A DNA stretch of 64,000 nt from Taklimakanibacter albus. Lineage in GTDB: Bacteria > Pseudomonadota > Alphaproteobacteria > Rhizobiales > Aestuariivirgaceae. Where the stretch lies: assembly GCF_016595235.1 (NCBI RefSeq), contig NZ_JAENHL010000007.1, positions 655,682-719,681 of the forward strand. Reading direction: 5' to 3'. Position numbers and translations under genes: made by a program. The notes beneath the pieces are model-generated. The model saw only the letters and a list, made by a program, of their open reading frames with translations, was not told the origin of the DNA and made no database searches. How positions within the stretch are numbered: the first letter of the stretch is position 1; each line of letters begins with the position of its first letter. Shown here in pieces: positions 1 through 8,356 of the stretch.

Positions 1-67
1 CGGCGGCGCCCAACCCTTGCGCGGCGCCGGTGACCACCGCCACCTGATCCTGGAATTCCTTCGTCAT
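1..67 (-). CDS. SDR-family oxidoreductase, N-terminal fragment
   Basis: Only the first 22 codons are inside the window; the gene continues off the left edge. Read on the minus strand from the ATG at 65-67 it gives MTKEFQDQVAVVTGAAQGLG, the start of a classical short-chain dehydrogenase/reductase: first beta strand, then the glycine-rich TGxxxGxG nucleotide-binding loop. It is transcribed divergently from the class III aminotransferase, so the two probably share the 130-bp control region. The substrate cannot be inferred. Confidence 0.8.
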   Translation of the reverse strand, partial: MTKEFQDQVAVVTGAAQGLGAA

Positions 68-93
68 GCTCGCGAAAGCGCTCCTGTTCCCGA

Positions 94-144
94 TCATTCA
101 AGAATGAACCATTTGCTCTACTAAGTCAATCTATGAGTCATTTG
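94..144. promoter_or_regulatory. Palindromic operator-like sites between divergent genes
   Basis: Three short palindromes lie between the divergent SDR and aminotransferase genes: TCATTC-AA-GAATGA at 94-107, AATG-AAC-CATT at 103-113 and ATGAGTCAT at 133-141. The last two belong to a 12-bp imperfect direct repeat (104-115 and 133-144, 10 of 12 bases identical) spaced 29 bp apart, close to three helical turns. This arrangement fits a dimeric repressor or activator bound on one face of the helix. The RpiR gene at 1708-2583 is a nearby candidate regulator, but nothing in the sequence proves that link. Confidence 0.4.
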
Positions 145-200
145 TTGCATCACACTCTTTTCCGCTCTAGCCTTGGGGCTCCGTGACTAAGGAGAACCTC

Positions 201-1550
201 ATGGCCGGGCCTAAGCGAAACATCGACACCAGCGTCTTTCACCGCGCGCCGAAGACGAAACTGCGCACCGCGGTGAAAGGCGACGGGCCCTATATTCTCG
301 ATGATGCCGGCAATCGTTATATCGACGCGTCGGGCGGCGCCGCGGTGAGCTGTCTGGGCCACAGCCATCCCGCCCCCATCCGCGCCATTCAGGAACAGGC
401 GACGACGCTGGCGTTCGCCCATACCGGCTTCTTCACGTCTAATGCGCTCGAGAACCTCGCCTCCTTCCTGACCAGCGAAGCGCCCGGCAATCTCACCCGC
501 GCCTATTTCACTTCCGGCGGCTCGGAATCGGTCGAGACCGCGCTTAAGCTCGCGCGCCAATATTGCGTCGAGACCGGACAGGCACAGCGCAGCCGCATCA
601 TCGCCAGGCGTCAGAGCTATCACGGCAATACGCTGGGTGCGCTTTCGGCCGGCGGCAATCTCTGGCGGCGCGCTGCCTATGAGCCCCTGCTGATCGGCGT
701 CACCCATGTGGCGCCCTGCTATCCTTATCGCGACCGCGGCGCCCATGAGACGGAAGCGGATTACGGCCTGCGCATCGCCGATGAGCTCGAGGCGGAGATC
801 CTGCGGCTCGGCCCCGAAACCGTGATGTGCTTCATCGCCGAGACGGTGGCGGGCGCGACCCTCGGCTGTGTGCCGCCGGTCCCGGGCTACCTCAAGCGCA
901 TTCGTGACATCTGCGACAAATATGGCGTGCTGCTCATCCTTGACGAAGTGATGTGCGGCATGGGCCGCACCGGAACGCTCTTCGCCTATGAGCAGGAAGG
1001 CATCGCGCCCGATCTCGTCACCATCGCCAAGGGGCTGGGCGCCGGCTATCAGCCGGTCGGCGCGGTCCTCGCCAGCGAGCGTATTTATGAGGCAATCGTC
1101 GAAGGCTCCGGCTTCTTCCAGCACGGCCATACCTATACCGGCCATGTCACCGCCTGCGCGGCGGCGCTTGCCGTCCAGGAGGCCATCCGCGACGAGAATT
1201 TGCTCGACAATGTGAAACGCGCCGGCAGCTGGCTGGCCGAGGGCCTGAATATGACCTTCGGCGCGCATCCCCATGTCGGCGACATCAGGGGCCGCGGCCT
1301 GTTCTGGGCACTCGAATTCGTCGCCGACCGCGCGACCAAGGCGCCTTTCGATCCCGACAAGAAGATCGCCGCGAGGCTCAAGGCCACGGCGCTCGATCAC
1401 GGCCTCATCTGCTATCCGATGGGTGGCATCATCGATGGCCGCCAGGGCGATCACGTAATGCTGGCGCCGCCCTTCATCGTCGATGACGGCCATATCGCCG
1501 AGATCATCGGCAAGCTCGAAGCGACGATCAAGGAGGTGTTGAAGGGCTAG
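201..1550 (+). CDS. Class III PLP-dependent aminotransferase
   Basis: This 449-aa protein is a full-length fold-type I class III aminotransferase (the ornithine/GABA/beta-alanine transaminase group). Visible landmarks are the glycine-rich TSGGSESVETALKLAR segment, the LILDEV motif with the cofactor-ring aspartate D248, and the PLP Schiff-base lysine K277 in TIAKGLGAGYQPVGA. The ATG at 201 is chosen because AAGGAG at 189-194 sits 6 bp before it; an in-frame GTG at 183 lies upstream of that ribosome-binding site. Such enzymes usually move the terminal amino group of an omega-amino acid or polyamine to pyruvate or 2-oxoglutarate. The neighbouring SDR and RpiR genes suggest catabolism of one substrate, which I cannot identify. 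Confidence 0.92.
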   Translation: MAGPKRNIDTSVFHRAPKTKLRTAVKGDGPYILDDAGNRYIDASGGAAVSCLGHSHPAPIRAIQEQATTLAFAHTGFFTSNALENLASFLTSEAPGNLTRAYFTSGGSESVETALKLARQYCVETGQAQRSRIIARRQSYHGNTLGALSAGGNLWRRAAYEPLLIGVTHVAPCYPYRDRGAHETEADYGLRIADELEAEILRLGPETVMCFIAETVAGATLGCVPPVPGYLKRIRDICDKYGVLLILDEVMCGMGRTGTLFAYEQEGIAPDLVTIAKGLGAGYQPVGAVLASERIYEAIVEGSGFFQHGHTYTGHVTACAAALAVQEAIRDENLLDNVKRAGSWLAEGLNMTFGAHPHVGDIRGRGLFWALEFVADRATKAPFDPDKKIAARLKATALDHGLICYPMGGIIDGRQGDHVMLAPPFIVDDGHIAEIIGKLEATIKEVLKG

Positions 1551-1575
1551 GCCATGATGAACGCAACACGTCACA

Positions 1576-1691
1576 CTCCCTCACCCTGAGGTGCGAGCGA
1601 AGCGAGCCTCGAAGGGTATGGTTCAGTATTGTCGCTCTATCCTGAGGGACGCTTCGAGGCCCGGCTGCGCCGGGCACCTCAGCGTGAGGGA
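1576..1691. repeat. Paired REP-like palindromic element
   Basis: Two related units in inverted orientation occupy the gap between the aminotransferase and the RpiR gene. The left unit (about 1577-1616) and the reverse complement of the right unit (about 1641-1691) share the frame TCCCTCAC-CTGAGGTGC and end in GCCTCGAAG. Between these each has its own GC-rich hairpin (GCGAGCGAAGCGAGC on the left, CCCGGCGCAGCCGGG on the right). The hairpins differ in sequence but both still pair, so the structure appears to be conserved. The genes on either side converge, so it may also act in transcript termination or mRNA stability. Confidence 0.75.
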
Positions 1692-1707
1692 TGTTGCAAA
1701 ACGGTCT

Positions 1708-2583
1708 CTATTTCTCGCCGCCGAAATAGACACCGAAGGCGGCGAGCTGGCTTTCGGTCTTGGCGAGATTGGCCATGGTCTCCTCGCCGCTCTCCTGGAT
1801 GAGCAGCGCGGCCAGCGCCTGGGCCACGGCAAAGGCCGGCAGGATGGTCGGAAACAAAGACGGCGTCTGGTTGGCGACGACGACACCGACCTTGGCCGGC
1901 GCCATGATGGGCGACACGCGGCTGTCGGTGACGGCGATCACACGCGCCCCCTTTTTCTGGGCGAAATTCACTGCCTTCACGCTGTCGCGCGCATAAGGGT
2001 GATAGCTGAAGGCGACCACCGCATCGCCCTTCTCGACCCGGCGCAGATCGTCAGCGAACGTGCCGCCGGTGCCGGTCAGGAGCACCGTCTTGCCCATGAA
2101 CATCCGGCAGACATAGTGGAAATAGAAGGCGACCGGGAACAGGCTGCGCAGGCCCAGCACATAGACCGAGGGCGACGCGCTGATGATCTGGCAGGCCTGC
2201 CGGAGGCTCTTCGCCGTCGCCTCATCGAAAGTCTTCTGCAGATTGTCATGCTCATCGGCGACGATCCGGTCGATCAGCGCGTTGCGCGAGGATGTAGAAC
2301 CTTTGCGCAGGCTTTGCGCGCGCCCCGACCACGAGGTTTCGACGCCCGCCTTGATGCGCGCCCGGAACTGATCGCGCAGCTGGTCGTAGCCTTCGAAACC
2401 GAGCTGCCGGGCGAAACGCAGCATCGTGCTGGGCCTGACCCCGGCTTTGGCCGCGACATTGCGCATCGAATTGACGGCGATCTCGTCGGGATTGTCGATC
2501 GCGAAACGGGCGGCGAGACGAAGCTGCGGGCTCAGCGAGTCGAATTGCTCGGTGATGAGCTTGTCGATGGCGGCGTCTGGCAT
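1708..2583 (-). CDS. MurR/RpiR-family transcriptional regulator (HTH + SIS)
   Basis: The 291-aa protein has the standard RpiR layout. Residues 1-80 form the HTH_6 DNA-binding domain (NVAAKAGVRPSTMLRFARQLGF is the recognition region), followed by a linker and a SIS sugar-phosphate-binding fold from about residue 120 (PSVYVLGLRS, then KGDAVVAFSYHPYARDS). These regulators normally sense a phosphorylated sugar or related metabolite and repress catabolic genes. It converges with the class III aminotransferase, and the flavin reductase gene lies upstream on the same strand. The direct target is unknown; the palindromes at 94-144 are one possibility. Confidence 0.88.
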   Translation of the reverse strand: MPDAAIDKLITEQFDSLSPQLRLAARFAIDNPDEIAVNSMRNVAAKAGVRPSTMLRFARQLGFEGYDQLRDQFRARIKAGVETSWSGRAQSLRKGSTSSRNALIDRIVADEHDNLQKTFDEATAKSLRQACQIISASPSVYVLGLRSLFPVAFYFHYVCRMFMGKTVLLTGTGGTFADDLRRVEKGDAVVAFSYHPYARDSVKAVNFAQKKGARVIAVTDSRVSPIMAPAKVGVVVANQTPSLFPTILPAFAVAQALAALLIQESGEETMANLAKTESQLAAFGVYFGGEK

Positions 2584-2655
2584 GTTGGGCGTGAGCGCTC
2601 TTCAGGAGATTCTGTCGGCGCTCAGGATACTCCATTATTCTCCGCCCGCCAGTGG

Positions 2656-3150
2656 TTAGACCGCCACCGGCGCGACCCCGCCATAAGCGCGATTGGAATA
2701 GACGAGCGGCCGGCCTTCGCGCATGCGGGCTTCGGCCACAGCGCCGATCAGGATGTCATGGCTGCCATAGGGCATGCCTTGCGCGATCCGGCAGTCGAAG
2801 ACGGCGAGCGCATCCTGGGCCGCGGGCGCACCCGTGACGAGCTGTTCCCAGCGCGCGCTGGCGAACTTATCGCCATCGGACGTGTTCGCCTGGCCGGCAA
2901 AGATGCGCGCGACTTCCATCTGCTCGATGGCCAGAACATTCACACAGAACACGCCGTTGCGGCGCAACGTCGCCATCGCCCGGCTTTGCCGGTTGATACA
3001 GATGAGAAGTGCCGGTGGATCGGCGGACAGCGAGCACATGGCGCTGACGGTGAGGCCGGCGCGCCCGGCAGGCCCGTCGGTGGTGACGACGCTGACGCCG
3101 CTCGCCAGCTGGCGCATTGCGGAGATGAAGTCGGTGCGAGTCTTGTCCAT
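2656..3150 (-). CDS. Flavin reductase of a two-component monooxygenase
   Basis: Read from the ATG at 3148-3150, this 164-aa protein matches the FMN-binding split-barrel flavin reductases (HpaC/NtaB type). Residues 1-100 carry ASGVSVVTTDG, GLTVSAMCSLSADPPALLIC and NRQSRA, typical of flavin and NADH binding, and the YGSHDILIGAV segment lies near the C-terminus. The family reduces free FMN or FAD with NAD(P)H and passes it to an oxygenase component. The luciferase-like monooxygenase starts 178 bp away on the other strand and is the obvious partner. Length is normal for the family. Confidence 0.88.
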   Translation of the reverse strand: MDKTRTDFISAMRQLASGVSVVTTDGPAGRAGLTVSAMCSLSADPPALLICINRQSRAMATLRRNGVFCVNVLAIEQMEVARIFAGQANTSDGDKFASARWEQLVTGAPAAQDALAVFDCRIAQGMPYGSHDILIGAVAEARMREGRPLVYSNRAYGGVAPVAV

Positions 3151-3180
3151 GACATTCAATATTTGCCGACGACGCGAAGG

Positions 3181-3221
3181 GCGCAAACGCAAAATAATAA
3201 TGGTCGCATAAGCGCAAATGC
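3181..3221. promoter_or_regulatory. Direct repeat in the divergent monooxygenase promoter
   Basis: The 10-bp motif GCGCAAAYGC occurs at 3181-3190 (C variant) and 3212-3221 (T variant), 31 bp apart, which is about three helical turns. It lies between the divergent flavin reductase and luciferase-like oxygenase genes. It could be the site for the LysR regulator encoded just downstream, although LysR boxes more often show a T-N11-A pattern. Confidence 0.35.
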
Positions 3222-3328
3222 TGACGGCGGCGACATAAGAGGAACTAATGCCTCGTAAGATACGGAGTTTAACTAATTTGGGCCGGCCCTTGCGGCGTGA
3301 TAGGCGAGGAGAGAGGAGATATGGCCAT

Positions 3329-4396
3329 ATGATCAAGCTCGGTCTCTTCAGCCTCATGGGGCTCTATGACCGCAACACCTCGCCCGCCTCGGTCATCCAG
3401 ACCACGCTCGACATGGTGACGATGGCGGAGGATCTCGATTTCGACATCGCCTGGTTCGCCGAGCATCATTTCACCAATCACTCGATCTGCCCTGATGCCC
3501 TGATGATGGTGACACGCGCCGCCGCCACGACGAAACGTATTCGCTTGGGACCCTGTGTGCTGCCATTGCCCTTCCACAATCCGTTGCGCCTCGTCCAGGA
3601 GGTCGCCTTCGCCGATCTTCTGACCGGCGGCCGTCTGGCGCTCGGCCTCGGCTGTGGCTATCAGCCCTACGAGTTCGACCGTTTCGGCATCGATCCCCGG
3701 CACAAGCACGACATGGTGCTCGAGATCTGGGACATTCTCGAGCAGGGCCTGCGTACCGGCGCCATCGCGCACAAAGGCATATTCTTCCAGATCGCGCCGA
3801 CCGAATTGCCGATGCGGCCCTTCGGTCTCGATCTGCCGGAGATCTTCGCGGTCAGCACCAATCCCGCGATTGTCGCGCGCGCCGCCCGTGGCGGCCACAC
3901 GCCCTTCATGAGCTTCGGTCACCGCGGCCTGGCGGCAGCTCTGCAGAAACGCCGACAAATCGCCGACGGCTGGGCCGGGGCTGGCGGCGATCCGGAGAAC
4001 ATGCCGCTTGCCGTACAGCGCTTTATCTATGTCACCGAGGATCGCAGCGAAGCGCTGCATGCCGTCGAATGCGTGCGCAATCTGTCGCGCGCCGAGCACA
4101 ATCTGAGGGGGGCCGCCGTTGATAAGGACGGGCCGTTCGTGCGCCTGATGCCGTTCCATGACGAACCGCCGCTCGATGATTTTCTCGCCCATGCCGTCAT
4201 CGGCGGCGCCGAATATTGCGCCGAGAAGCTCACCGCCGAGATCGCCGCGCTCAAACCGACGCATCTTTCCTGCTTCATGGGCCTCGCCGGCATTGGTCGA
4301 AAAGAAACCCTCGCTTCGATGGAGCGTTTCGGGGCGGAGGTCCTGCAGCTGCTCGAGCCGGTGCTCAAGGCACGAGGCCTCGCCGATGCCGCTTGA
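3329..4396 (+). CDS. LLM-class flavin-dependent monooxygenase
   Basis: This 355-aa protein belongs to the bacterial luciferase-like (LLM) TIM-barrel oxygenases. Typical landmarks are AEDLDFDIAWFAEHHF (residues about 33-48), IRLGPCVLPLPFHNPLRLVQE and LTGGRLALGLGCGYQPYEF, which together form the FMN/substrate site. Start choice: an ATG at 3321 terminates after three codons, whereas the ATG at 3329 opens the long frame behind GAGAGGAG at 3311-3318. The protein would use reduced FMN from the divergently encoded flavin reductase. The substrate is unknown; relatives act on alkanesulfonates, nitrilotriacetate, long-chain alkanes and others. The LysR gene overlaps its last 11 bases. Confidence 0.9.
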   Translation: MIKLGLFSLMGLYDRNTSPASVIQTTLDMVTMAEDLDFDIAWFAEHHFTNHSICPDALMMVTRAAATTKRIRLGPCVLPLPFHNPLRLVQEVAFADLLTGGRLALGLGCGYQPYEFDRFGIDPRHKHDMVLEIWDILEQGLRTGAIAHKGIFFQIAPTELPMRPFGLDLPEIFAVSTNPAIVARAARGGHTPFMSFGHRGLAAALQKRRQIADGWAGAGGDPENMPLAVQRFIYVTEDRSEALHAVECVRNLSRAEHNLRGAAVDKDGPFVRLMPFHDEPPLDDFLAHAVIGGAEYCAEKLTAEIAALKPTHLSCFMGLAGIGRKETLASMERFGAEVLQLLEPVLKARGLADAA

Positions 4397-5297
4397 TAAA
4401 CCCGCTGCCGGCAAGGCGCGACGGCTTCCGCCGCTCAATCTGTTTCGCGCCTTCGATGCCGCCTCGCGTCATTTGAGCTTCACGCTCGCCGCCGAGGAAT
4501 TGCTCGTCACCCAGTCGGCCGTCAGCCAGCAGATCCGCCAGCTCGAGGAATTCCTCGATGTGCGGCTGTTCCGCCGCCTGCCGCGTGGCCTCGAGCTCAC
4601 CCATGAGGGAACGGCACTTGCCGGCTCGGTGTCGGAGGCGCTCAACATGATCGGCCGCGCCTGCGGCAAGCTCGCCGACCCCACCGCGCCTGCGATATTG
4701 AGCGTGAACGCGGCGCCGGCTTTCGCCTCCAAATGGCTGGCCCCGCGCCTTAAGCGTTTCATGGATCGCCATGAGAATATCCGGGTGACGCTGCTGAGCT
4801 CCTCCGACCCGGTCAATTTCAATCGCCAGGACATCGATGTCGCCATTCGCTGGGGCGGCGACGACTGGGACGGCATGCATGCCGACCCGATCGGCGGCGG
4901 CGCCGCCTTGGCCGTTGCGAGCCCGACCTTGCTCGACGGGACGCCCGCCGGCGCGACGTTGAAAGACTTGCGCCACCTCACCCTTCTTCAGGTCATCCAC
5001 CAGCCGCACTGGACGCTCTGGGCGGAAGCTGCGGGGCTTGGCGAGACGGGCTTCGCCGACACGCTCTATTTCGGCGATGCCGGTCTGATGATCGATGCGG
5101 CTCTCCAGGGACAGGGCATCTGCTTCGCAACACCGCTCCTGGTCGAGGCTGAAGTGCAGGCCGGGAGACTCGTCCCCATCGCCGGCAGTGAGATCGATCT
5201 CCCTGAGCGCTTCCACCTGCTCTGCAATCTCGACATGCGCGACAAGCCGAAAATTTCGCTGTTTCGCGAATGGTTGTTGGGTGAGGTGACAGCATGA
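4386..5297 (+). CDS. LysR-family regulator, GcvA-like
   Basis: Starting at the ATG at 4386, the 303-aa protein has the GcvA-subfamily pattern LPPLNLFRAFDAASRHLSFTLAAEEL followed by TQSAVSQQIRQLEEFL, the LysR winged-helix recognition region (residues about 14-60). A periplasmic-binding-protein-like effector domain begins at about residue 95 and includes DIDVAIRWGG, the usual GcvA-type effector-site segment. The start overlaps the end of the monooxygenase gene by 11 bp, so the two are probably translationally coupled and the regulator likely controls the monooxygenase/flavin reductase pair. Confidence 0.9.
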   Translation: MPLDKPAAGKARRLPPLNLFRAFDAASRHLSFTLAAEELLVTQSAVSQQIRQLEEFLDVRLFRRLPRGLELTHEGTALAGSVSEALNMIGRACGKLADPTAPAILSVNAAPAFASKWLAPRLKRFMDRHENIRVTLLSSSDPVNFNRQDIDVAIRWGGDDWDGMHADPIGGGAALAVASPTLLDGTPAGATLKDLRHLTLLQVIHQPHWTLWAEAAGLGETGFADTLYFGDAGLMIDAALQGQGICFATPLLVEAEVQAGRLVPIAGSEIDLPERFHLLCNLDMRDKPKISLFREWLLGEVTA

Positions 5298-5507
5298 TGA
5301 GCGGGTTTTCGGCCCGAAACGCGGCAATGCCCTTTTCAATTGGCCGCGCCTGATGTATCCTTGGGTAATAATCATCTCATAAGAACACGTCCGGGAAACG
5401 AGGCTGCAGCTGCGCTGTAGCTATCGCCTTCCACCGCCAAGAAAATCCGCGAATTTCGTACCGTGCCGAATCCATAGCCACAGAGGGCGCAACTGGAGTG
5501 GGCAGAT

Positions 5508-8351
5508 ATGTACCGCGATTTCCTCAAAGCCGCGGGCAAGGCGGCTATGCCGAACCAGCCTGAGGTTCTGACCCCTGGCATCTTGCGCTTCACCTTCGAA
5601 TACAAGACCAAGCCGAACAAGACCCGCGAGCGCCGCCTCTTGCGCGCCCTCATCGGCAGCGACCGGTTCCAGTTCTTCCCGCTTCCACCCGGTGAAGACC
5701 CGCTGATCCATGTGCTGCAGTTCCCGGGCGTTGTCCGCCAGCAGTCATCGAGCTTCCTGTTCGACGTCGCCCAGCATCTGGTCGATGATTTCGATCTCGA
5801 ATCCTGTGTGCCCGATGTCGATCCGGGCTGGATTCCCGACGATGATCTGATGCGCCAGTCGCCGGAATCGATCGGCGGCATATTCTGGACATTGTGCAAG
5901 TCCAATGCGGCGGCGCCGACGCAGCAGCGCTGGGCGGTCCAGGCGATCAAGGCCGATCAGGCCTGGTCGGCTTTCAATACCCGCGGCGAAGGCATCCTGA
6001 TCGGCCAGCCGGATACCGGCGTCGCCGACCACCGTGAGCTCGACACCGCGCTCGATCTCGCCAAGGGCAAGGACATATTGGCGGGCTCGGGCCTCCCGAT
6101 CGATCCCCTGTCGTCTTCCATGTCGTCTCCGGGCCACGGCACCGGGACATCGAGCGTCGCGGTCAGCCGCGCCTCGCTGTCGATCATCGGCAGCGCGCCG
6201 GGCGCGACTTTGGTTCCCGTCCGCTGCATCGACAATGTGGTCATCGGCGCCGGCGGCGCCGTCGCCGCGGCGATCGACCATGCCCGCCTGCAGGGTTGCC
6301 ATGTCATCACCATGAGCCTCGGCGGTCCCATCGAAGGCGCCGACCTGAAGCGCGCCATTGAGCGCGCCGTCAAGGCCGGCATGATCGTGCTCGCCGCCGC
6401 CGGCAACTGTGTCCCCTTCGTGGTCTATCCGGCCTGGGACAAAAACGTGATCGCCGTCGCCGGCGTCAATCACAAGGACAAGAAGTGGAAGGGCTCGTCG
6501 CACGGCTCGAAGGTCGACGTCTCCGCCCCCGCCGAGAATGTCTATATCGCCCGCCGCAACGGACCCGCCGACACCAACAAGGCGCTGGTGGAGCCGGGCC
6601 AGGGCACCTCCTTCGCCGTCGCCTTGACTGCAGGCTGCGCGGCTTTGTGGCTGGCGCGCCACGGCGTTCCGGCGGTGCGCACCGAAGCCACGAAGCGCGG
6701 CACGACGGTGCATGAGCTGTTCCGCTCCGCCGTCAAGAAGACGGTGCGCAAGCCCGCCAACTGGCCGTCGAACTCGCTCGGCGCCGGCATCGTCGATGCG
6801 CTCGCTTTGCTCAAGCTGCCTCTCGCCGCCATTCCAGCCGCGGCGCCGGTACCCGAAGCCAATCCCGGCGCCAAGATCCTGGAATCGGCCGGCGCTCATC
6901 CGCGCTTCGTCGCCGAGGCGGGTTATCTTGCCGCCGACCGCATCCAGCGCCAGATCCCCGAGCGCGCCGGCGCGCTCGAAAGCGCCACACCACCGCGTCC
7001 CAGCGATGCGCTCGCCAAGGCGCTGCACAAGCCGGCAAAACCCATCCCGAGCGACAAAAAGCCCGGCTCCGCCGCCCACGGCCCACGCACCGCTTTTGTC
7101 GGTCCGCGCGTCCCCGAAGCATCGCCGGCGGGATTCGCAGGCGCACAGTCTTCGCCGGAAAGCGCCGTCAGCGGAATGGTCACCGAAGCCGGCCCGCAGA
7201 AGATGCTCGACCGTATCGAGAAGGCGCTGAATTTCCGAGCCTCGAAGTCGGCGGCCACGGAATCGGCAGCAAGCAGGCATCGCGAATTCATGACGGACGC
7301 AGAGGAAGTCGTCACCACACTGGCGACCGGCGCCTCCCCTGGCCGACGTTCCGCGCAAATGCTGCGCGCCACCACCGAGGCCATCGTCCTGCTCACCGGC
7401 AGGCCGGCGCTGCGCATCGTCAAGGGAATGGTCGATCCCGATGATCCGCAGCTCGGCGACTGGGCGGCATCCCTGGGCCCGGCCCGTAACGCACTGAAGC
7501 CGCTGTTCGATGCCGTCGGCCGCATCGACGTGAAGACCGTGGATGGCCAGGTCCATGTCGGCACCGGCACCGTCATCGGCAAGGGCCTCGTGATGACCAA
7601 CCGGCATGTCATCGACGTCTTCGCCGAACCGATGCCGGCGGCGGGCGGCAAGCAGCGCTTCCTGCTCAATGGCGACGTGTCGATCTGCTTCGACGAGGCA
7701 GCCCAGGACGACACGCGGCGTTTCGCCGTCAAGAGCATCGTGACCGCCGGCCGTCAACGCATCGGTCCCTATGTCGACCTCGCCAAGCTTGATGTCGCGA
7801 TCCTGGAAGTCGAAACGACCAACAAGGCCGGCAAGGCACTGCCCAAGGCGGCCGGCCGCGCGCCGCTATTGACCGGCGCCGGCGCGAAATCGAATCTCGT
7901 CGTGGCGGGTTATCCGGCGGCGCCGCCGCGCGAGGCCGCGATCGACCCCGACACCGGCAAAGTGTCCACTGCCATCTGGGATCGCTTCTTCGAGCTGTTC
8001 GGTGACGATTACGGCATGAAATATGTCTGCCCCGGACGCATCCTCAATCAGCCGGGTTCGGTCGCCGGCGACAAGATAGGCTGGGCTTTCAGCCATGACG
8101 CCACCACGCTCGGCGGCAATTCCGGCTCGGCGGTTCTGAGCCTCCATGCGCCCTATGGCGTGGGCGGGCTGCATTTCGGCGGCGAGGTGCTGCGCCAGAA
8201 TCTCGCGCATGATCTCGCCACCATCGCCGCGGCGGCGGGCAGCAAGCCGGGGCTTATCGATCTCACCGCCTTCGGATCCTTCTTCCCGGCCAAGAAGAAG
8301 AAACCACCGGCCAAGAAGAAGCCGGTCAAGAAGAAGGCCGGACGGCGCTGA
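5508..8351 (+). CDS. Double serine protease: subtilisin (S8) fused to trypsin-like domain
   Basis: The 947-aa protein carries two complete serine protease domains. The S8 subtilisin domain (about residues 140-400) has Asp169 in GQPDTGV, His210 in GHGTGTSSVA, the oxyanion Asn300 in AAAGN and Ser368 in GQGTSFAVALTAG. The trypsin-like domain (about 665-915) has His700 in VMTNRHVID, Asp762 in LDVAIL and Ser872 in GGNSGSAVL. Between them is a 250-residue Pro/Ala-rich linker. The tail (about 925-947) is a Lys/Pro/Ala-rich basic segment resembling histone H1. I see no signal peptide and no transmembrane segment, so it may act in the cytoplasm or exit by an unknown route. GGAG at 5493-5496 precedes the ATG. 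It stands alone: LysR lies upstream and cupin converges 5 bp downstream. Confidence 0.9.
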   Translation: MYRDFLKAAGKAAMPNQPEVLTPGILRFTFEYKTKPNKTRERRLLRALIGSDRFQFFPLPPGEDPLIHVLQFPGVVRQQSSSFLFDVAQHLVDDFDLESCVPDVDPGWIPDDDLMRQSPESIGGIFWTLCKSNAAAPTQQRWAVQAIKADQAWSAFNTRGEGILIGQPDTGVADHRELDTALDLAKGKDILAGSGLPIDPLSSSMSSPGHGTGTSSVAVSRASLSIIGSAPGATLVPVRCIDNVVIGAGGAVAAAIDHARLQGCHVITMSLGGPIEGADLKRAIERAVKAGMIVLAAAGNCVPFVVYPAWDKNVIAVAGVNHKDKKWKGSSHGSKVDVSAPAENVYIARRNGPADTNKALVEPGQGTSFAVALTAGCAALWLARHGVPAVRTEATKRGTTVHELFRSAVKKTVRKPANWPSNSLGAGIVDALALLKLPLAAIPAAAPVPEANPGAKILESAGAHPRFVAEAGYLAADRIQRQIPERAGALESATPPRPSDALAKALHKPAKPIPSDKKPGSAAHGPRTAFVGPRVPEASPAGFAGAQSSPESAVSGMVTEAGPQKMLDRIEKALNFRASKSAATESAASRHREFMTDAEEVVTTLATGASPGRRSAQMLRATTEAIVLLTGRPALRIVKGMVDPDDPQLGDWAASLGPARNALKPLFDAVGRIDVKTVDGQVHVGTGTVIGKGLVMTNRHVIDVFAEPMPAAGGKQRFLLNGDVSICFDEAAQDDTRRFAVKSIVTAGRQRIGPYVDLAKLDVAILEVETTNKAGKALPKAAGRAPLLTGAGAKSNLVVAGYPAAPPREAAIDPDTGKVSTAIWDRFFELFGDDYGMKYVCPGRILNQPGSVAGDKIGWAFSHDATTLGGNSGSAVLSLHAPYGVGGLHFGGEVLRQNLAHDLATIAAAAGSKPGLIDLTAFGSFFPAKKKKPPAKKKPVKKKAGRR

Positions 8352-8356
8352 CGATC

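Noticed and set aside
5745..7757. 670-codon open frame on the minus strand opposite the double protease
   Set aside because: Its product is low-complexity (Arg/Gly/Ala/Asp/His-rich) without domain patterns and lies wholly antisense to a gene with two intact catalytic triads; it is a by-product of high GC and codon bias.
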